Numbered from the stretch's first letter, positions 9,272 to 21,077 are shown. The stretch is DNA of 64,000 nucleotides from Cereibacter ovatus (GCF_900207575.1 NZ_OAOQ01000017.1:1-64000), one strand, 5' to 3'. Notes: generated by a model not told the origin, from the letters alone. Numbers and translations are program-made.

Positions 9272-9800
9272 GCCCCTGATGCTGCTGCCCCCGGTGATCT
9301 TTGCCGGCCTTGCGCTGATGTTCTTCGTCGGCATGCAGCGCGAAAACCCCGACGAACTTCCCTCTGCGCTCGCCGGCAAGCCCGCCCCCGCCGTCCGCCT
9401 GACCCCGCTTGGCGACGCCCCCGCCTTCACCGACGCCACCCTGCGCGAGCCGGGCGTGAAACTGGTGAACTACTGGGCCAGCTGGTGCGCCCCCTGCCGG
9501 ATCGAGGCGCCGACGCTGGAAAAACTCGCCTCCGAAGGCGTCACCATCCACGGCGTGAACTACAAGGACAAGCCTGGGAACGCACAGGCCTTCCTTGCGG
9601 AACTGGGCAACCCCTATGCCACGATGGGCGCCGACGAAAGCGGCCGGATGGCTTTGGACTGGGGCGTATACGGCGTTCCGGAAACCTATGTGATCGACGC
9701 CGAGGGCCGGATTGTCCTGCGTTTTGCAGGCCCCGTGACCGAGCAGACACTGGAAACCACGCTTCGCCCCGCGATGGCGCAAGCCGCCGCTGCGAACTGA
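9264..9800 (+). CDS. ccmG: Thiol:disulfide interchange protein CcmG/DsbE (HelX)
   Basis: A 178-residue membrane-anchored periplasmic thioredoxin. The N-terminal anchor (about 5-23) is followed by a thioredoxin fold with active-site WCAPC (C75, C78). A conserved acidic loop and the cis-proline segment GVPETYVID come later. It keeps the CXXCH cysteines of apocytochromes c reduced for heme ligation. It is the last gene of the ccm run. A copy of the 3'-end repeat begins 18 bp after its stop. Confidence 0.95.
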   Translation: MSKPLMLLPPVIFAGLALMFFVGMQRENPDELPSALAGKPAPAVRLTPLGDAPAFTDATLREPGVKLVNYWASWCAPCRIEAPTLEKLASEGVTIHGVNYKDKPGNAQAFLAELGNPYATMGADESGRMALDWGVYGVPETYVIDAEGRIVLRFAGPVTEQTLETTLRPAMAQAAAAN

Positions 9801-9818
9801 CGCGCCCGCGCCCCCGCT

Positions 9819-9857
9819 TTCATTCTGGCAAAAATATCCCCGCCGGAGGCTCCGACC
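9819..9857 (+). repeat. 3'-end repeat element, copy 1
   Basis: The box TTCATTCTGGCAAAAATATC is followed by a small hairpin (CGGAG/CTCCG). It stands just after the ccmG stop. The same box recurs at 49167 and 59394, each time at the 3' end of a plus-strand gene. See the finding on this repeat. Confidence 0.7.
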
Positions 9858-9906
9858 TCTGCGGCCTGCGCTGCCATGTCCGGGGTTCCGCCCGCAGAAA
9901 CACCAA

Positions 9907-9930
9907 CGCCCCGGCCTTTCGACCGGGGCG
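9907..9930. terminator. Hairpin between ccmG and acnA 3' ends
   Basis: A perfect 8-bp stem (CGCCCCGG/CCGGGGCG) with an 8-nt loop lies 23 bp past the acnA stop. It has no clear T-run, so it may be a transcript end-stabiliser or a weak terminator for acnA. Confidence 0.45.
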
Positions 9931-9953
9931 CCAGGTGCCGTTCAAGGCCCGTC

Positions 9954-12638
<2,685 letters not shown>

Positions 12639-12720
12639 ACGATCCTCCTGGCGCCGTGGCGAGGGTTGGGCTTAAGCTTCAAGCGGTTCTGCCCCAGAGG
12701 GCAAGGTCGTGCAAGAGTGA

Positions 12721-12747
12721 TGGCATTCATGTATGCCATTGTATGCC
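12721..12747 (-). promoter_or_regulatory. Inverted repeat upstream of acnA, possible operator
   Basis: TGGCAT (12721-12726) and ATGCCA (12733-12738) form perfect 6-bp arms around a 6-bp spacer. A third half-site, TATGCC, follows at 12742-12747. On the minus strand a -35-like TTGCAC (12714-12709) stands next to it. The cognate regulator is unknown; the site could serve acnA or the divergent DUF1223 gene. Confidence 0.4.
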
Positions 12748-12858
12748 GAAAATCCAGAGGGTTCCTGCGGCTTTTTCACCGGTGCGGCTCGCAAAACCTT
12801 GATTGGCCCGTTCGTCGCAGGCAGGGCTAGAACCAAGGCTGGAGAACAGGGAGACCTC

Positions 12859-13578
12859 ATGCAGATGCGATGGACGCTTGGCGCCGCCTTGGCGCTTTCT
12901 GTCGGGTTTGCCGCCGGCGCTTCCGCGCAATCGCAATCGCAGTCGCACGCTGGCGTGGTGGTCGAACTTTACACCTCGCAGGGGTGTTCGTCCTGTCCGC
13001 CGGCCGACGAATTGCTGGCGCTGCTGGCCGACGATCCGCGGGTGATCCCCTTGGCGCTGCATGTGGATTACTGGGACTATATCGGCTGGACCGACCGGTT
13101 TGCCGATGCCCGGTTCACCCAGCGGCAGAAGGCCTATGCCCGCGCGGCGGGTAGTCGGACCATCTACACGCCGCAGATGATCGTGGGCGGCATCGACCGG
13201 GTCGAGGGCAACAATCCCGAAGCGGTGGCCGCGCTGATCCTGCGCCATCTTGATGCCCCTGCCCGGGTTCGCCTGCATCTTCAGCGCGAGGGCGAGTTGC
13301 TGCGCATCCGCGCCGAGGCCGATCCGCCGCTGGACGGATCGGTGCGGGTGCAGCTTGTGCGCTATCTGCCGGCGCAGACGGTCGAGATCGAGACCGGCGA
13401 GAATGCCGGCCGCACCGTCACATACCGCAACATCGTCACCTCATGGGAGGTTCTGGGCGATTGGGGCGGGCAGGCGCCGCTGGCAATCGACGCCCCCACG
13501 CCGGGACCAGAGCCGCTGGCCGTGGTGCTTCAGCACGAAGGCCCGGGTGCGATCCTTGCAGCGGCGGCGCTGCGCTGA
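12859..13578 (+). CDS. DUF1223 family thioredoxin-fold secreted protein
   Basis: A 239-residue exported protein. The start was revised to the ATG at 12859, which has a GGAG-containing site and gives a clean signal peptide (1-23, ending ASA-Q). The mature part opens VVVELYTSQGCSSCPPADEL, with CSSC at 43-46 in a thioredoxin-like fold, then the family segment HVDYWDYIGWTDRFA. DUF1223 proteins are widespread in alphaproteobacteria and their substrate is unknown. It is convergent with trpS across a 21-bp palindrome. Confidence 0.88.
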   Translation: MQMRWTLGAALALSVGFAAGASAQSQSQSHAGVVVELYTSQGCSSCPPADELLALLADDPRVIPLALHVDYWDYIGWTDRFADARFTQRQKAYARAAGSRTIYTPQMIVGGIDRVEGNNPEAVAALILRHLDAPARVRLHLQREGELLRIRAEADPPLDGSVRVQLVRYLPAQTVEIETGENAGRTVTYRNIVTSWEVLGDWGGQAPLAIDAPTPGPEPLAVVLQHEGPGAILAAAALR

Positions 13579-13613
13579 CGGAAAGGGGCGGGCAGGGCGG
13601 CCCCCCATCCCCC

Positions 13614-13661
13614 GACATGACCGAAGGGCGGGCCGTCACCGGCCCGCCCTTCGGTCATGTC
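13614..13661. terminator. 21-bp perfect palindrome, bidirectional terminator
   Basis: Arms 13614-13634 and 13641-13661 pair perfectly over 21 bp around the 6-nt loop GTCACC. It lies between the convergent 3' ends of the DUF1223 gene (stop 13578) and trpS (stop 13669). There is no T-run, but the stability suggests termination or transcript protection from both sides. Confidence 0.7.
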
Positions 13662-13668
13662 CCGTCTG

Positions 13669-14712
13669 TCACCTGCGACGCGAACGGATCATGCCCACGA
13701 TGTCATAGACCTGATCCAGAATCGGCCGTGCGATGGCGTCGGCGCGGTCGGACCCGTCGGCAAGGATGCGGTCGATCTCGGCCCGGTCCTGCATCAGGCG
13801 GTTCATCTCGGTCGTGATCGGCGACAGCACCGAGACCGCCAGTTCCGCCAGCTTCGGCTTGAAGCTGCCGAACTGGGCGCCGGCGTATTCGGTCACCACC
13901 GCCTCGGCCGAGGTGCCGGCAAGGGCTGCATAGATGTTGACCAGATTGCGCGCCTCGGGGCGCTCTTTCAGGCCGTCCAGCGTGTCGGGCAGCGGTTCGG
14001 GGTCGGTCTTGGCCTTGCGGATCTTCTGCGCTATGGCGTCGGCATCGTCGGTCAGGTTGATCCGGCTTTGATCCGAGGGGTCGGATTTCGACATCTTCTT
14101 CGTGCCGTCGCGCAGGGACATCACGCGGGTCGCGGCCCCTTCGATCACCGGCTCGGTCACGGGGAAGAAATTCACGCCATAGTCGTTGTTGAACTTCTGC
14201 GCGATATCGCGGGTCAGTTCGATATGCTGCTTCTGATCCTCGCCCACCGGGACATGGGTGGCCTTGTAGGCCAGAATGTCGGCGGCCATCAGCGCCGGAT
14301 AGGCAAACAGCCCCAGCGAGGCGTTTTCCGAATTCTTGCCCGCCTTGTCCTTCCACTGCGTCATGCGGCCCATCCAGCCCATCCGCGCCACGCAGTTGAA
14401 GATCCAGCCCAGTTCGACATGCGCCGTCACCTGGCTTTGGTTGAACAGGATCGAGCGGGCGGGATCGACGCCGGCGGCCATGAAGGCTGCGGCGGCCTCG
14501 TAGGTCTGCTGGCGCAGCTTGGCGGGGTCTTGCCAGACGGTGATCGCGTGCATGTCCACGAGGCAGTAGATCGTCTCGACCCCGTCCTTCTGCATCTCGA
14601 CAAACCGCTTCAGCGCGCCGAGATAGTTGCCCAGCGTCAGCCCGCCCGAGGGCTGGATGCCGGAGAAGATCCGCGTGGGGAAGACCTGAGGCGTTTGGAC
14701 CGGCTCGGTCAT
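13669..14712 (-). CDS. trpS: Tryptophanyl-tRNA synthetase
   Basis: A 347-residue class I aminoacyl-tRNA synthetase that charges tRNA-Trp. The HIGH-like signature is [12 protein letters not shown] (21-32) and the KMSKS loop is [10 protein letters not shown] (205-214). The N-terminus [13 protein letters not shown] is typical. Length is close to the family norm. The gene points away from the rhomboid-like gene, whose start lies 90 bp upstream. Confidence 0.97.
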   Translation of the reverse strand: MTEPVQTPQVFPTRIFSGIQPSGGLTLGNYLGALKRFVEMQKDGVETIYCLVDMHAITVWQDPAKLRQQTYEAAAAFMAAGVDPARSILFNQSQVTAHVELGWIFNCVARMGWMGRMTQWKDKAGKNSENASLGLFAYPALMAADILAYKATHVPVGEDQKQHIELTRDIAQKFNNDYGVNFFPVTEPVIEGAATRVMSLRDGTKKMSKSDPSDQSRINLTDDADAIAQKIRKAKTDPEPLPDTLDGLKERPEARNLVNIYAALAGTSAEAVVTEYAGAQFGSFKPKLAELAVSVLSPITTEMNRLMQDRAEIDRILADGSDRADAIARPILDQVYDIVGMIRSRRR

Positions 14713-14802
14713 GGTTGGCTCCGTCTGGTAAATGATACGCTTTGGCCTTATCCCCGAGGGCGGGGAGCGTCAATGTGACGGCCCGCGCGACACGAGGCCC
14801 CT

Positions 14803-15489
14803 ATGCGTCACGATTATTCTGCGCCACCGATCAACCCGCTGCCCGGCGTGGTCTGGCTTCTGGCGTTGCCGATCATCGCGATGGAGGCGGTTCTGGGCCT
14901 TGGCCAGACCGGCCTTGTCGGCGGTGCCGCGGCCGAGGGCTGGCGGCTGGATGCATGGCAGCGGTTCGCGTTCTCGCCCGATCTGATGCGCGCCATGATC
15001 GAGACCGGCACCTATCCGTGGCAGGCCATGGTGCGGCTGGTCAGCTATCCCATTGTCCATGCCAGTTTCCTGCATGCGCTGATGGCGGTGGTGATCCTGC
15101 TGGCGCTGGGCAAGATGGTGGCCGAGGTGTTCCGGCCATGGGCGGTGCTGGCGGTGTTCTTTGGCTCGGCGCTGGCGGGGGCGCTGGCCTATACCGCGCT
15201 GCCCTTCGTGCGGGCGCCGCTGATCGGGGCCTATCCTGCGGTTTATGGCATGATCGGCGCCTTTACCTTCCTTCTGTGGGTGAAGCTGGCGGCGACGGGC
15301 GGCAACCAGTATCGCGCCTTCAGCCTGATCGGGCTTCTGCTGGCGATCCAGCTTCTGTTCGGCCTGTTCTTTCAGGGTGGGTATGACTGGGTGGCCGATC
15401 TGGCGGGGTTCGCCACCGGCTTTCTGCTGTCGTTCGCTGTCAGCCCGGGGGGCTGGGCGCGGGTGATGGCAAAGCTGCGCCGGCGCTAG
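14803..15489 (+). CDS. Rhomboid-family membrane protein lacking catalytic residues
   Basis: A 228-residue polytopic protein with the rhomboid layout of six helices. Helix 2 keeps the His pair (H86 and H91 in YPIVHASFLHALM). The GxSG active-site loop that should supply the nucleophile reads IGAYPAVYGMIG (141-152), with Pro145 at the Ser position. The last-helix His is Asp199 in VADLAGFATG, and the helix 2 Asn appears to be Ala95. It is therefore probably a pseudoprotease, which may bind membrane proteins without cutting them. The fold call is confident; the lost-activity reading comes from my own alignment. Confidence 0.75.
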   Translation: MRHDYSAPPINPLPGVVWLLALPIIAMEAVLGLGQTGLVGGAAAEGWRLDAWQRFAFSPDLMRAMIETGTYPWQAMVRLVSYPIVHASFLHALMAVVILLALGKMVAEVFRPWAVLAVFFGSALAGALAYTALPFVRAPLIGAYPAVYGMIGAFTFLLWVKLAATGGNQYRAFSLIGLLLAIQLLFGLFFQGGYDWVADLAGFATGFLLSFAVSPGGWARVMAKLRRR

Positions 15490-15512
15490 ATCCGACGCGC
15501 AGGGCGGGGCCG

Positions 15513-17054
15513 CTAGCCCCGCCGCCGCAGCGACCGCAGGTCCGACAGCCGGAACGCGCCGATGACCGCACCCACGCCAAAGTAGGTCACGATCCCCGCC
15601 GCCACCAGCGCCGCCAGCGCCGGATAGCGCCAGCCGTGCTGGATCAGGAACGGCCCCAGCGCCTGACCGGCCGCCCACAGCACGCCCCCCATCACGCCCG
15701 CGGCCAGCAGGATACGCGGCAGCCGGGCGCGGAAACGGTCGTCCAGCCGCGAGGCATCGCCCATGCCGCGGGTGCCGGCCCAAAGCTGCCAGACCATCAC
15801 CCAGCCCGCGACCGAGGTCGCCAGCGCCGCTGCCATGAAGCCCATCACCGGCATCAGACCCACGGCAAAGCCCACATTCACCACCATCGAGACGACGGCG
15901 TAATGGAACGGGCGCCGCGTATCCTCGCGCGCGTAGTAAAGCGGCTGAAGCACCTTGTGCAGCACGAAGGCGGGCAGGCCCACGCCATAGGCCGCCAGAG
16001 CCAGCGCGGTGTTGGTCGCATCCAGATCGCCAAAGGCGCCGCGCTGAAACAGCACCTGCGTCAAGGGCAGCGCGATCACCACCAGCGCGACAGCGGCCGG
16101 AATGGTCAGCATCAGCGCAAACTCCGCCCCGCGGTTGAACGAGGCGCGGCTGCCAGAGTCGTCCCCCGCGCGCAGGCGGCGCGACAGGTCTGGCAGCAGC
16201 ACGGTGCCGATGGCGATGCCGACGACGCCCAGCGGCAACTGATACAGCCGGTCGGCATAGGACAGCCACGCCACCGCGCCTTCGGTGAAGCTGGCGACCT
16301 GACGGCCCACCAGCAGGTTCACCTGCACCACCCCCCCCGCCAGCACCGCGGGCGCGGCGATCACCGCCAGCCGTTTCAGATCCGGCGTCAGCCGCGGCAG
16401 ATGCGGCCACAGCGTAAAGCCCGCCCGGCTGGCTGCGATCCATGTGAACAGAAACTGCGCCAGCCCCGTCACCGGCACCGTCCATGCCAGCGTATATCCC
16501 ATGTCCCAGCCCAGCCTGTCGGCCAGCAGCATGGCGGCGATGAACATCAGGTTCATCAGCACGGGCACGAAACTGGCTTCGGTAAAGCGGCCAAAGGCGT
16601 TCAACACCCCCGACAGCAGCGCGACAAGCGAGATGAACAGGATGTAGGAAAAGGCGATCTGGCCGAAATCCACCGCCAGATCAAAGCGCGCGTCGCCCAC
16701 AAACCCAGAGGCCATCGCCAGCACCAGCCAAGGCATCGCCAGCGTGCCCAGCAGCGTGAAGGCCACCAGCACCCCGGCAAGGCCGGAAAAGGCATCGCGG
16801 GCAAAGCCTTGGGCATCCTCGCCGCCTTCCAGCTTCTTGGCGAACATCGGCACGAAGGCCATGTTGAAGGCGCCTTCGGCAAAGAAGCGGCGGAACATGT
16901 TGGGCAGTGAAAAGGCGATCAGGAACGCCTCGGCCACCGGGCCGGCGCCCAGATAGGCCGCCATCATCATGTCGCGGGCAAACCCCGCGCCGCGGCTGAC
17001 AAGCGTCCAGCCGCCAACGGTCAGAAACCCACGGGCCAGCGAGATCGGCTTCAC
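15513..17054 (-). CDS. murJ: Lipid II flippase MurJ
   Basis: A 513-residue MOP-superfamily flippase that moves lipid II across the inner membrane for peptidoglycan synthesis. The start was revised to a GTG at 17054 that overlaps the glnD stop (GTGA), giving MKPISLARGFLTVGGWTLVS. Family motifs seen include RDMMMAAYLGAGPVAEAFL and LPNMFRRFFAEGAFNMAFVP. About 14 helices are predicted. The length is standard. It follows glnD in one transcript. Frames running through glnD into murJ are artefacts. Confidence 0.96.
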   Translation of the reverse strand: MKPISLARGFLTVGGWTLVSRGAGFARDMMMAAYLGAGPVAEAFLIAFSLPNMFRRFFAEGAFNMAFVPMFAKKLEGGEDAQGFARDAFSGLAGVLVAFTLLGTLAMPWLVLAMASGFVGDARFDLAVDFGQIAFSYILFISLVALLSGVLNAFGRFTEASFVPVLMNLMFIAAMLLADRLGWDMGYTLAWTVPVTGLAQFLFTWIAASRAGFTLWPHLPRLTPDLKRLAVIAAPAVLAGGVVQVNLLVGRQVASFTEGAVAWLSYADRLYQLPLGVVGIAIGTVLLPDLSRRLRAGDDSGSRASFNRGAEFALMLTIPAAVALVVIALPLTQVLFQRGAFGDLDATNTALALAAYGVGLPAFVLHKVLQPLYYAREDTRRPFHYAVVSMVVNVGFAVGLMPVMGFMAAALATSVAGWVMVWQLWAGTRGMGDASRLDDRFRARLPRILLAAGVMGGVLWAAGQALGPFLIQHGWRYPALAALVAAGIVTYFGVGAVIGAFRLSDLRSLRRRG

Positions 17055-19870
17055 TTCAGCGCCCGTTCCACACCGTCCAGGATCGCCTGACGCAGCTTCT
17101 TTTCCAGCGTCTCCTGCCGGGTCTTCTGGTAAAGTTTCAGCCCGAACATGTCCTTGACATAGAAGGTATCGACCACCTGCGCCCCGAAGGTCGCGATCAC
17201 CGCCGAGGCGATGTAGATGTTGTTGGCCGCCAGTGTCCGGGTCAGATCGTAAAGCAGGCCGGGGCGGTCGCGGGTATCGACCTCGATGATGGTGTAGATG
17301 TCGGACCCGTCGTTGTCGAAGGCGACGTGCGTCGGAAACCGGAACTGGCTTTCGCGCTTTCTGACCTTGTCGCGGCCTGCCAGTGCATCGCGGGCCACCA
17401 CCTCGCCTTTCAGGGTCTTGTCGATCATCGTCGACAGCCGGGGCAGGCGGGCGATCTCGTAGGGGCTGCCCTCGGCGTCCTGCACCCAGAACACCGCCGT
17501 GGCATAGCCGTCCTTGGTGGTATAGGTCCGCGCGTCGACGACGTTGGCCCCCACCAGCGCCAGCGCGCCGGAGAGCCGCGAGAAGATGCCCGGATGGTCG
17601 GCCAGTGCGAAACAGGCCCGCGTCGCGTCGCGGTCGGGATCGGGGTCCAGATCGATGCGGATCTCGTCGGCGCCAAGGCCCTTCAGCATCCGGGCGAAAA
17701 CCGAATGGGTCGCGGTCGGCAGCGCCTGCCAGTAGGGCGCGTAATGGCGGGCAAGCTCGGTCCGCAGATCCTTCTGGTCCCAGTCTTCCAGCGCCTCGCG
17801 CAGGGCGCGTTTGGCCTCGTCCTCGCGGTTTTCGCGGTTCAGCGTTTCCAGCCCCGCGTCCAGCGCCGTTACCGTTTCGCGGTAAAGCTTGCGGATCAGC
17901 TGCGCCTTCCAGTTGTTCCACGTCCCCGGACCCACGCCGCGGATGTCGCAGACCGTCAGCACCGTCAACAGGTCCAGCCGCTTTTTCGACTTCACCAGCT
18001 TGGCAAAGTCGCGCACCGTGCGCGGGTCGCCAATGTCGCGCTTTTGCGCCATGTCGGACATCAGCAGGTGATAGCGCACCAGCCATTCGACGGTTTCCGC
18101 CTCGTCCGCGTTCAGCCCCAGACGGGGCGCCACACGCCGGGCGATCTGGGCGCCAAGGATGGCGTGATCCTCGGGGCGGCCCTTGCCGATGTCATGCAGA
18201 AGCAGCGCCACATACAGCACCCGCCGGTTCACGCCGCCTTCGGTCAGGATGCGGCGCGACAGCGGCAGTTCCTCGTCCAACTCGCCGCGTTCGATCTGCG
18301 CCAGCGTCGAGATGCACTGGATCGTATGCTCGTCCACGGTGAAGTGGTGATAGACGTTGAACTGCATCATCGCGACGATGCGTTCGAATTCGGGGATGAA
18401 GGCGCCCAGAACGCCCAACTCGTTCATCCGGCGCAACGCACGTTCCGGGTTGCCGTGCTTCAGCATCAGGTCAAGGAAGATGCGGTTGGCCTCGCGGTCG
18501 TGCTGCATGTCTTCGTCGAACAGATGCAGGTTCGCGGCGATGATCCGCATTGCGGCCGGATGGATCAGCAGGCCGGTGCGCAGGGCTTCTTCAAAGATCC
18601 GCAGAAGGTTCAGCTTGTCGGCCAGAAACGCCCTTGGGTCGGCAATGTCGATCCGCCCGTTCAGCAGCCGGTAGCCGGGCTTCAGCCGCTTCTTGCGCCG
18701 GAAGATGCCCAGCAGCGAGGGTTCGCTTTTCGCGTGCCGCGCTTCAAGCTGGGCAAGGAAGACGCGGGTCAGTTCGCCCACGCGGGTGGCGTGGCGGAAA
18801 TAGTCCTGCATGAAGATTTCGACCGCGCGGCGGCCGCGGGCATCTTGATAGCCCATGCGCGCCGCCACCTCGACCTGCATGTCGAAGGTCAGCGCGTCGG
18901 TCGCCCGGCCGGTCAGGTAATGCAGATGGCAGCGCGCGGCCCACAGGAAGCCCTCGGCGCGCTCAAAGGTCTCGAATTCCTCGCGCGTCAGCAGCCCCGC
19001 CGCCACCAGCCCCGCCGGCGAGGCGACGCGGTTCAGGTATTTGCCGATCCAGTAAAGCGTTTGCAGGTCGCGCAGGCCGCCCTTGCCCTCTTTCACGTTG
19101 GGCTCCAGCACATACCGCTGGCCGCCCTGCCGCCTGTGGCGCTGGGCGCGTTCTTCCAGCTTGGCCTCGATGAACTGGGCGCCGGTGGCGCTGAACAGCT
19201 CGTCCCACAGCCTTTCCCCCAGATCCTCGGCCAAGGGGGCGTAGCCGGCAAGGAAGCGGTGTTCCAGCAGGGCGGTGCGGATGGTGATGTCCTCGCGCGC
19301 CATGCGGATGCAATCGCGCACGGTGCGGCTGGCATGGCCCACCTTCAGCCGCAGATCCCAGAGCATGTAAAGCATGCTCTCGATCACCATTTCGGCCCAT
19401 GGCGTGATTTTCCACGGCGTCAGGAACAGCAGGTCGACATCGGACTGGGGGGCCATTTCAGCCCGGCCATAGCCGCCCACCGCCAGAACGGCGATACGTT
19501 CGGATTCGGTGGGGTTGGGCAGCGGGTGCAGCCGGTCGCAGGCCACCCGCAGCGCGGTGGTCACCAGCCCGTCTGTCAGCACCGCCAGCGCCCGGATCAG
19601 GCTGCGGGCTTCGCGCGGCCGGGCCTCGAAGGCTTCGGACAGGGCGCGGTTGCCGGTGGCCTTGGCCTCGGTCATGTGCCGGACCGCGATGGCGCGCGCG
19701 GCGCGCGGGTCACCGGGCGAGGTTGCGTCGATTTCGGCCAGAATGGCGCTGGTCAGCGCCTCGGGGTCGATGATGCGGGGACGGGGCAGGATCAGCCCCT
19801 GCGAAAGGGGATCCTGCCCGGCGCCGGCTTCAGGAGCCGGCACCACCGAAGCTTCGCGGCGCGGGGTCAA
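17051..19870 (-). CDS. glnD: [Protein-PII] uridylyltransferase / uridylyl-removing enzyme
   Basis: A 939-residue nitrogen sensor that uridylylates PII proteins when glutamine is low and removes the group when it is high. The nucleotidyltransferase domain has GGYGR at 132-136 and DVD at 144-146. The central HD domain has LLHDIGKG. Two ACT domains occupy the last 200 residues (HPGIFSRLSGALALVGANVV and DRPGLLYDLTRTLAANNIYI). The start is a TTG at 19870 with AGGTGG six bases before it, inside the end of the upstream lipoprotein gene (41-bp overlap). GTG codons at 19846 and 19843 are weaker options. Confidence 0.95.
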   Translation of the reverse strand: MTPRREASVVPAPEAGAGQDPLSQGLILPRPRIIDPEALTSAILAEIDATSPGDPRAARAIAVRHMTEAKATGNRALSEAFEARPREARSLIRALAVLTDGLVTTALRVACDRLHPLPNPTESERIAVLAVGGYGRAEMAPQSDVDLLFLTPWKITPWAEMVIESMLYMLWDLRLKVGHASRTVRDCIRMAREDITIRTALLEHRFLAGYAPLAEDLGERLWDELFSATGAQFIEAKLEERAQRHRRQGGQRYVLEPNVKEGKGGLRDLQTLYWIGKYLNRVASPAGLVAAGLLTREEFETFERAEGFLWAARCHLHYLTGRATDALTFDMQVEVAARMGYQDARGRRAVEIFMQDYFRHATRVGELTRVFLAQLEARHAKSEPSLLGIFRRKKRLKPGYRLLNGRIDIADPRAFLADKLNLLRIFEEALRTGLLIHPAAMRIIAANLHLFDEDMQHDREANRIFLDLMLKHGNPERALRRMNELGVLGAFIPEFERIVAMMQFNVYHHFTVDEHTIQCISTLAQIERGELDEELPLSRRILTEGGVNRRVLYVALLLHDIGKGRPEDHAILGAQIARRVAPRLGLNADEAETVEWLVRYHLLMSDMAQKRDIGDPRTVRDFAKLVKSKKRLDLLTVLTVCDIRGVGPGTWNNWKAQLIRKLYRETVTALDAGLETLNRENREDEAKRALREALEDWDQKDLRTELARHYAPYWQALPTATHSVFARMLKGLGADEIRIDLDPDPDRDATRACFALADHPGIFSRLSGALALVGANVVDARTYTTKDGYATAVFWVQDAEGSPYEIARLPRLSTMIDKTLKGEVVARDALAGRDKVRKRESQFRFPTHVAFDNDGSDIYTIIEVDTRDRPGLLYDLTRTLAANNIYIASAVIATFGAQVVDTFYVKDMFGLKLYQKTRQETLEKKLRQAILDGVERALK

Positions 19871-20999
19871 TCACTACCACCTGATTGTTGCGGATCTGCG
19901 CGACGGCCAATCCGCGTTCGTTGCCGCCGTCGCTCAGCAGTCGGAATATGCCGTTCACGCCGACGAATCCAGAGCCTTGGGTCAGCGCCCGCGGCCCCAG
20001 ATCGTCGCCCCGCTTGACCAGCGCCCCCACCGCGGCGATGCCGTCATAGGCCAGCCCCGAGATCGGATGCGGCGCCTCGCCATAGGCCGCGCGATAGCGG
20101 CTTTCATACTGGCCATAGACGCCCGGATCGGGCAGCGCGAACCAGCCGCCCTGAACGCCCGGCAGCGACAGCGTGGCCGACGGAATGTCCCAGCGCGTCA
20201 GGCCGATGAAGCGAGCGGTGTCTTCGGGCAGGCCGTTTTCGCGCAGAAGTTGGGTGACCAGCGGCAGCGCGCCGGCGGTGTCGGCGGTCAGGAACAGCGC
20301 CTGCGCGTTGCTGGCCCTTGCGCGGTCGACGATGCCGGGGGTGGCCGAGACGATGCCGTTTTGCGAGAATTCGTAATCCGCGGTCGCGACCAGTGTGCCG
20401 CCGGCGCGGGCGACCCCGCGTTCGATCGCGGCGCGGCCGGTCTGGCCGGCGGCGGTGCGGTCATGCACGACCATGATCCGCCCGGCGCCCTGCCGGACGG
20501 CATGGCGCGACAGCCGGTCGGCGGTGTTCTGGAAGGTGGGCCCCAGCACGAAGACATTGCCGCCGGCAATGTCGGTGTTGTTCGAGAAGCTGAGAACGCT
20601 GACCCCGCGCGGGGCGACGGCCACGCCCGCGGCATTGGCCTCTTGCGCGAAAACCGGGCCGAGGATGATCTTTGCGCCATCGTCCACTGCCTGCGTGGCC
20701 ATGGCGGCGGCTTGTGCAGGCTGACCGGCGGTGTTGTAGATCCGCAGGTCGATCCTGACATTGCCAAGGTCGGCCACCGCCAGCCGCGCGGCGTTCTGAA
20801 GGCTGCGGGCCAGAACCTCGTCGCTGGCCTGTCCCGACCCCGACGGCACCAGAAGCGCCACCGGAACCGGCTGCGCGCGGTCGACGGCGGGTCCGCCGCC
20901 GGTCATGGCCACAGGCTCGCAGGCGGCGACGGCGAGAGCTGCCATCGCCAGAGCGGCGCGGCCCAGCGACTTGCGGGCGCGGCTGAGAACGGACAACAT
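19830..20999 (-). CDS. Penicillin-binding protein activator-like lipoprotein (LpoA/YraM family)
   Basis: A 389-residue lipoprotein with a periplasmic-binding-protein fold. The start is placed at the ATG at 20999 (MLSVLSRARKS), with AGGAGA four bases upstream. An ATG at 21011 is possible but lies inside that ribosome site. The lipobox LAVAAC puts the lipidated Cys at 27. The body resembles LppC/LpoA: VPVALLVPSGSGQ, then IILGPVFAQEANAAG and FSNNTDIAGGNVF. In enterobacteria LpoA activates PBP1A. Alphaproteobacterial members are assumed to be similar, not shown. It is followed by glnD and murJ, which fits cell-wall work. Confidence 0.82.
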   Translation of the reverse strand: MLSVLSRARKSLGRAALAMAALAVAACEPVAMTGGGPAVDRAQPVPVALLVPSGSGQASDEVLARSLQNAARLAVADLGNVRIDLRIYNTAGQPAQAAAMATQAVDDGAKIILGPVFAQEANAAGVAVAPRGVSVLSFSNNTDIAGGNVFVLGPTFQNTADRLSRHAVRQGAGRIMVVHDRTAAGQTGRAAIERGVARAGGTLVATADYEFSQNGIVSATPGIVDRARASNAQALFLTADTAGALPLVTQLLRENGLPEDTARFIGLTRWDIPSATLSLPGVQGGWFALPDPGVYGQYESRYRAAYGEAPHPISGLAYDGIAAVGALVKRGDDLGPRALTQGSGFVGVNGIFRLLSDGGNERGLAVAQIRNNQVVVIDPAPRSFGGAGS

Positions 21000-21030
21000 G
21001 CTTCTCCTCATCCCGTTGGGTGTTCAGGCG

Positions 21031-21058
21031 ACAATAGCGCCGCCACCCGGGATGGCAA
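21031..21058 (-). promoter_or_regulatory. Possible promoter of the LpoA-like gene
   Basis: On the minus strand TTGCCA (21058-21053) and TATTGT (21036-21031) are separated by 16 bp. A start near 21024 would leave a 25-nt leader before the ATG at 20999, which supports that start over 21011. Prediction only. Confidence 0.35.
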
Positions 21059-21077
21059 CTTGCGAAGGAGAGACGCC

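Noticed and set aside
17055-18086. Upstream extension of murJ reading through glnD
   Set aside because: Out-of-frame glnD sequence; MurJ begins at the GTGA overlap at 17054.
17327-20017. 896-codon plus-strand frame opposite glnD
   Set aside because: Antisense shadow; glnD has all its domains on the other strand.
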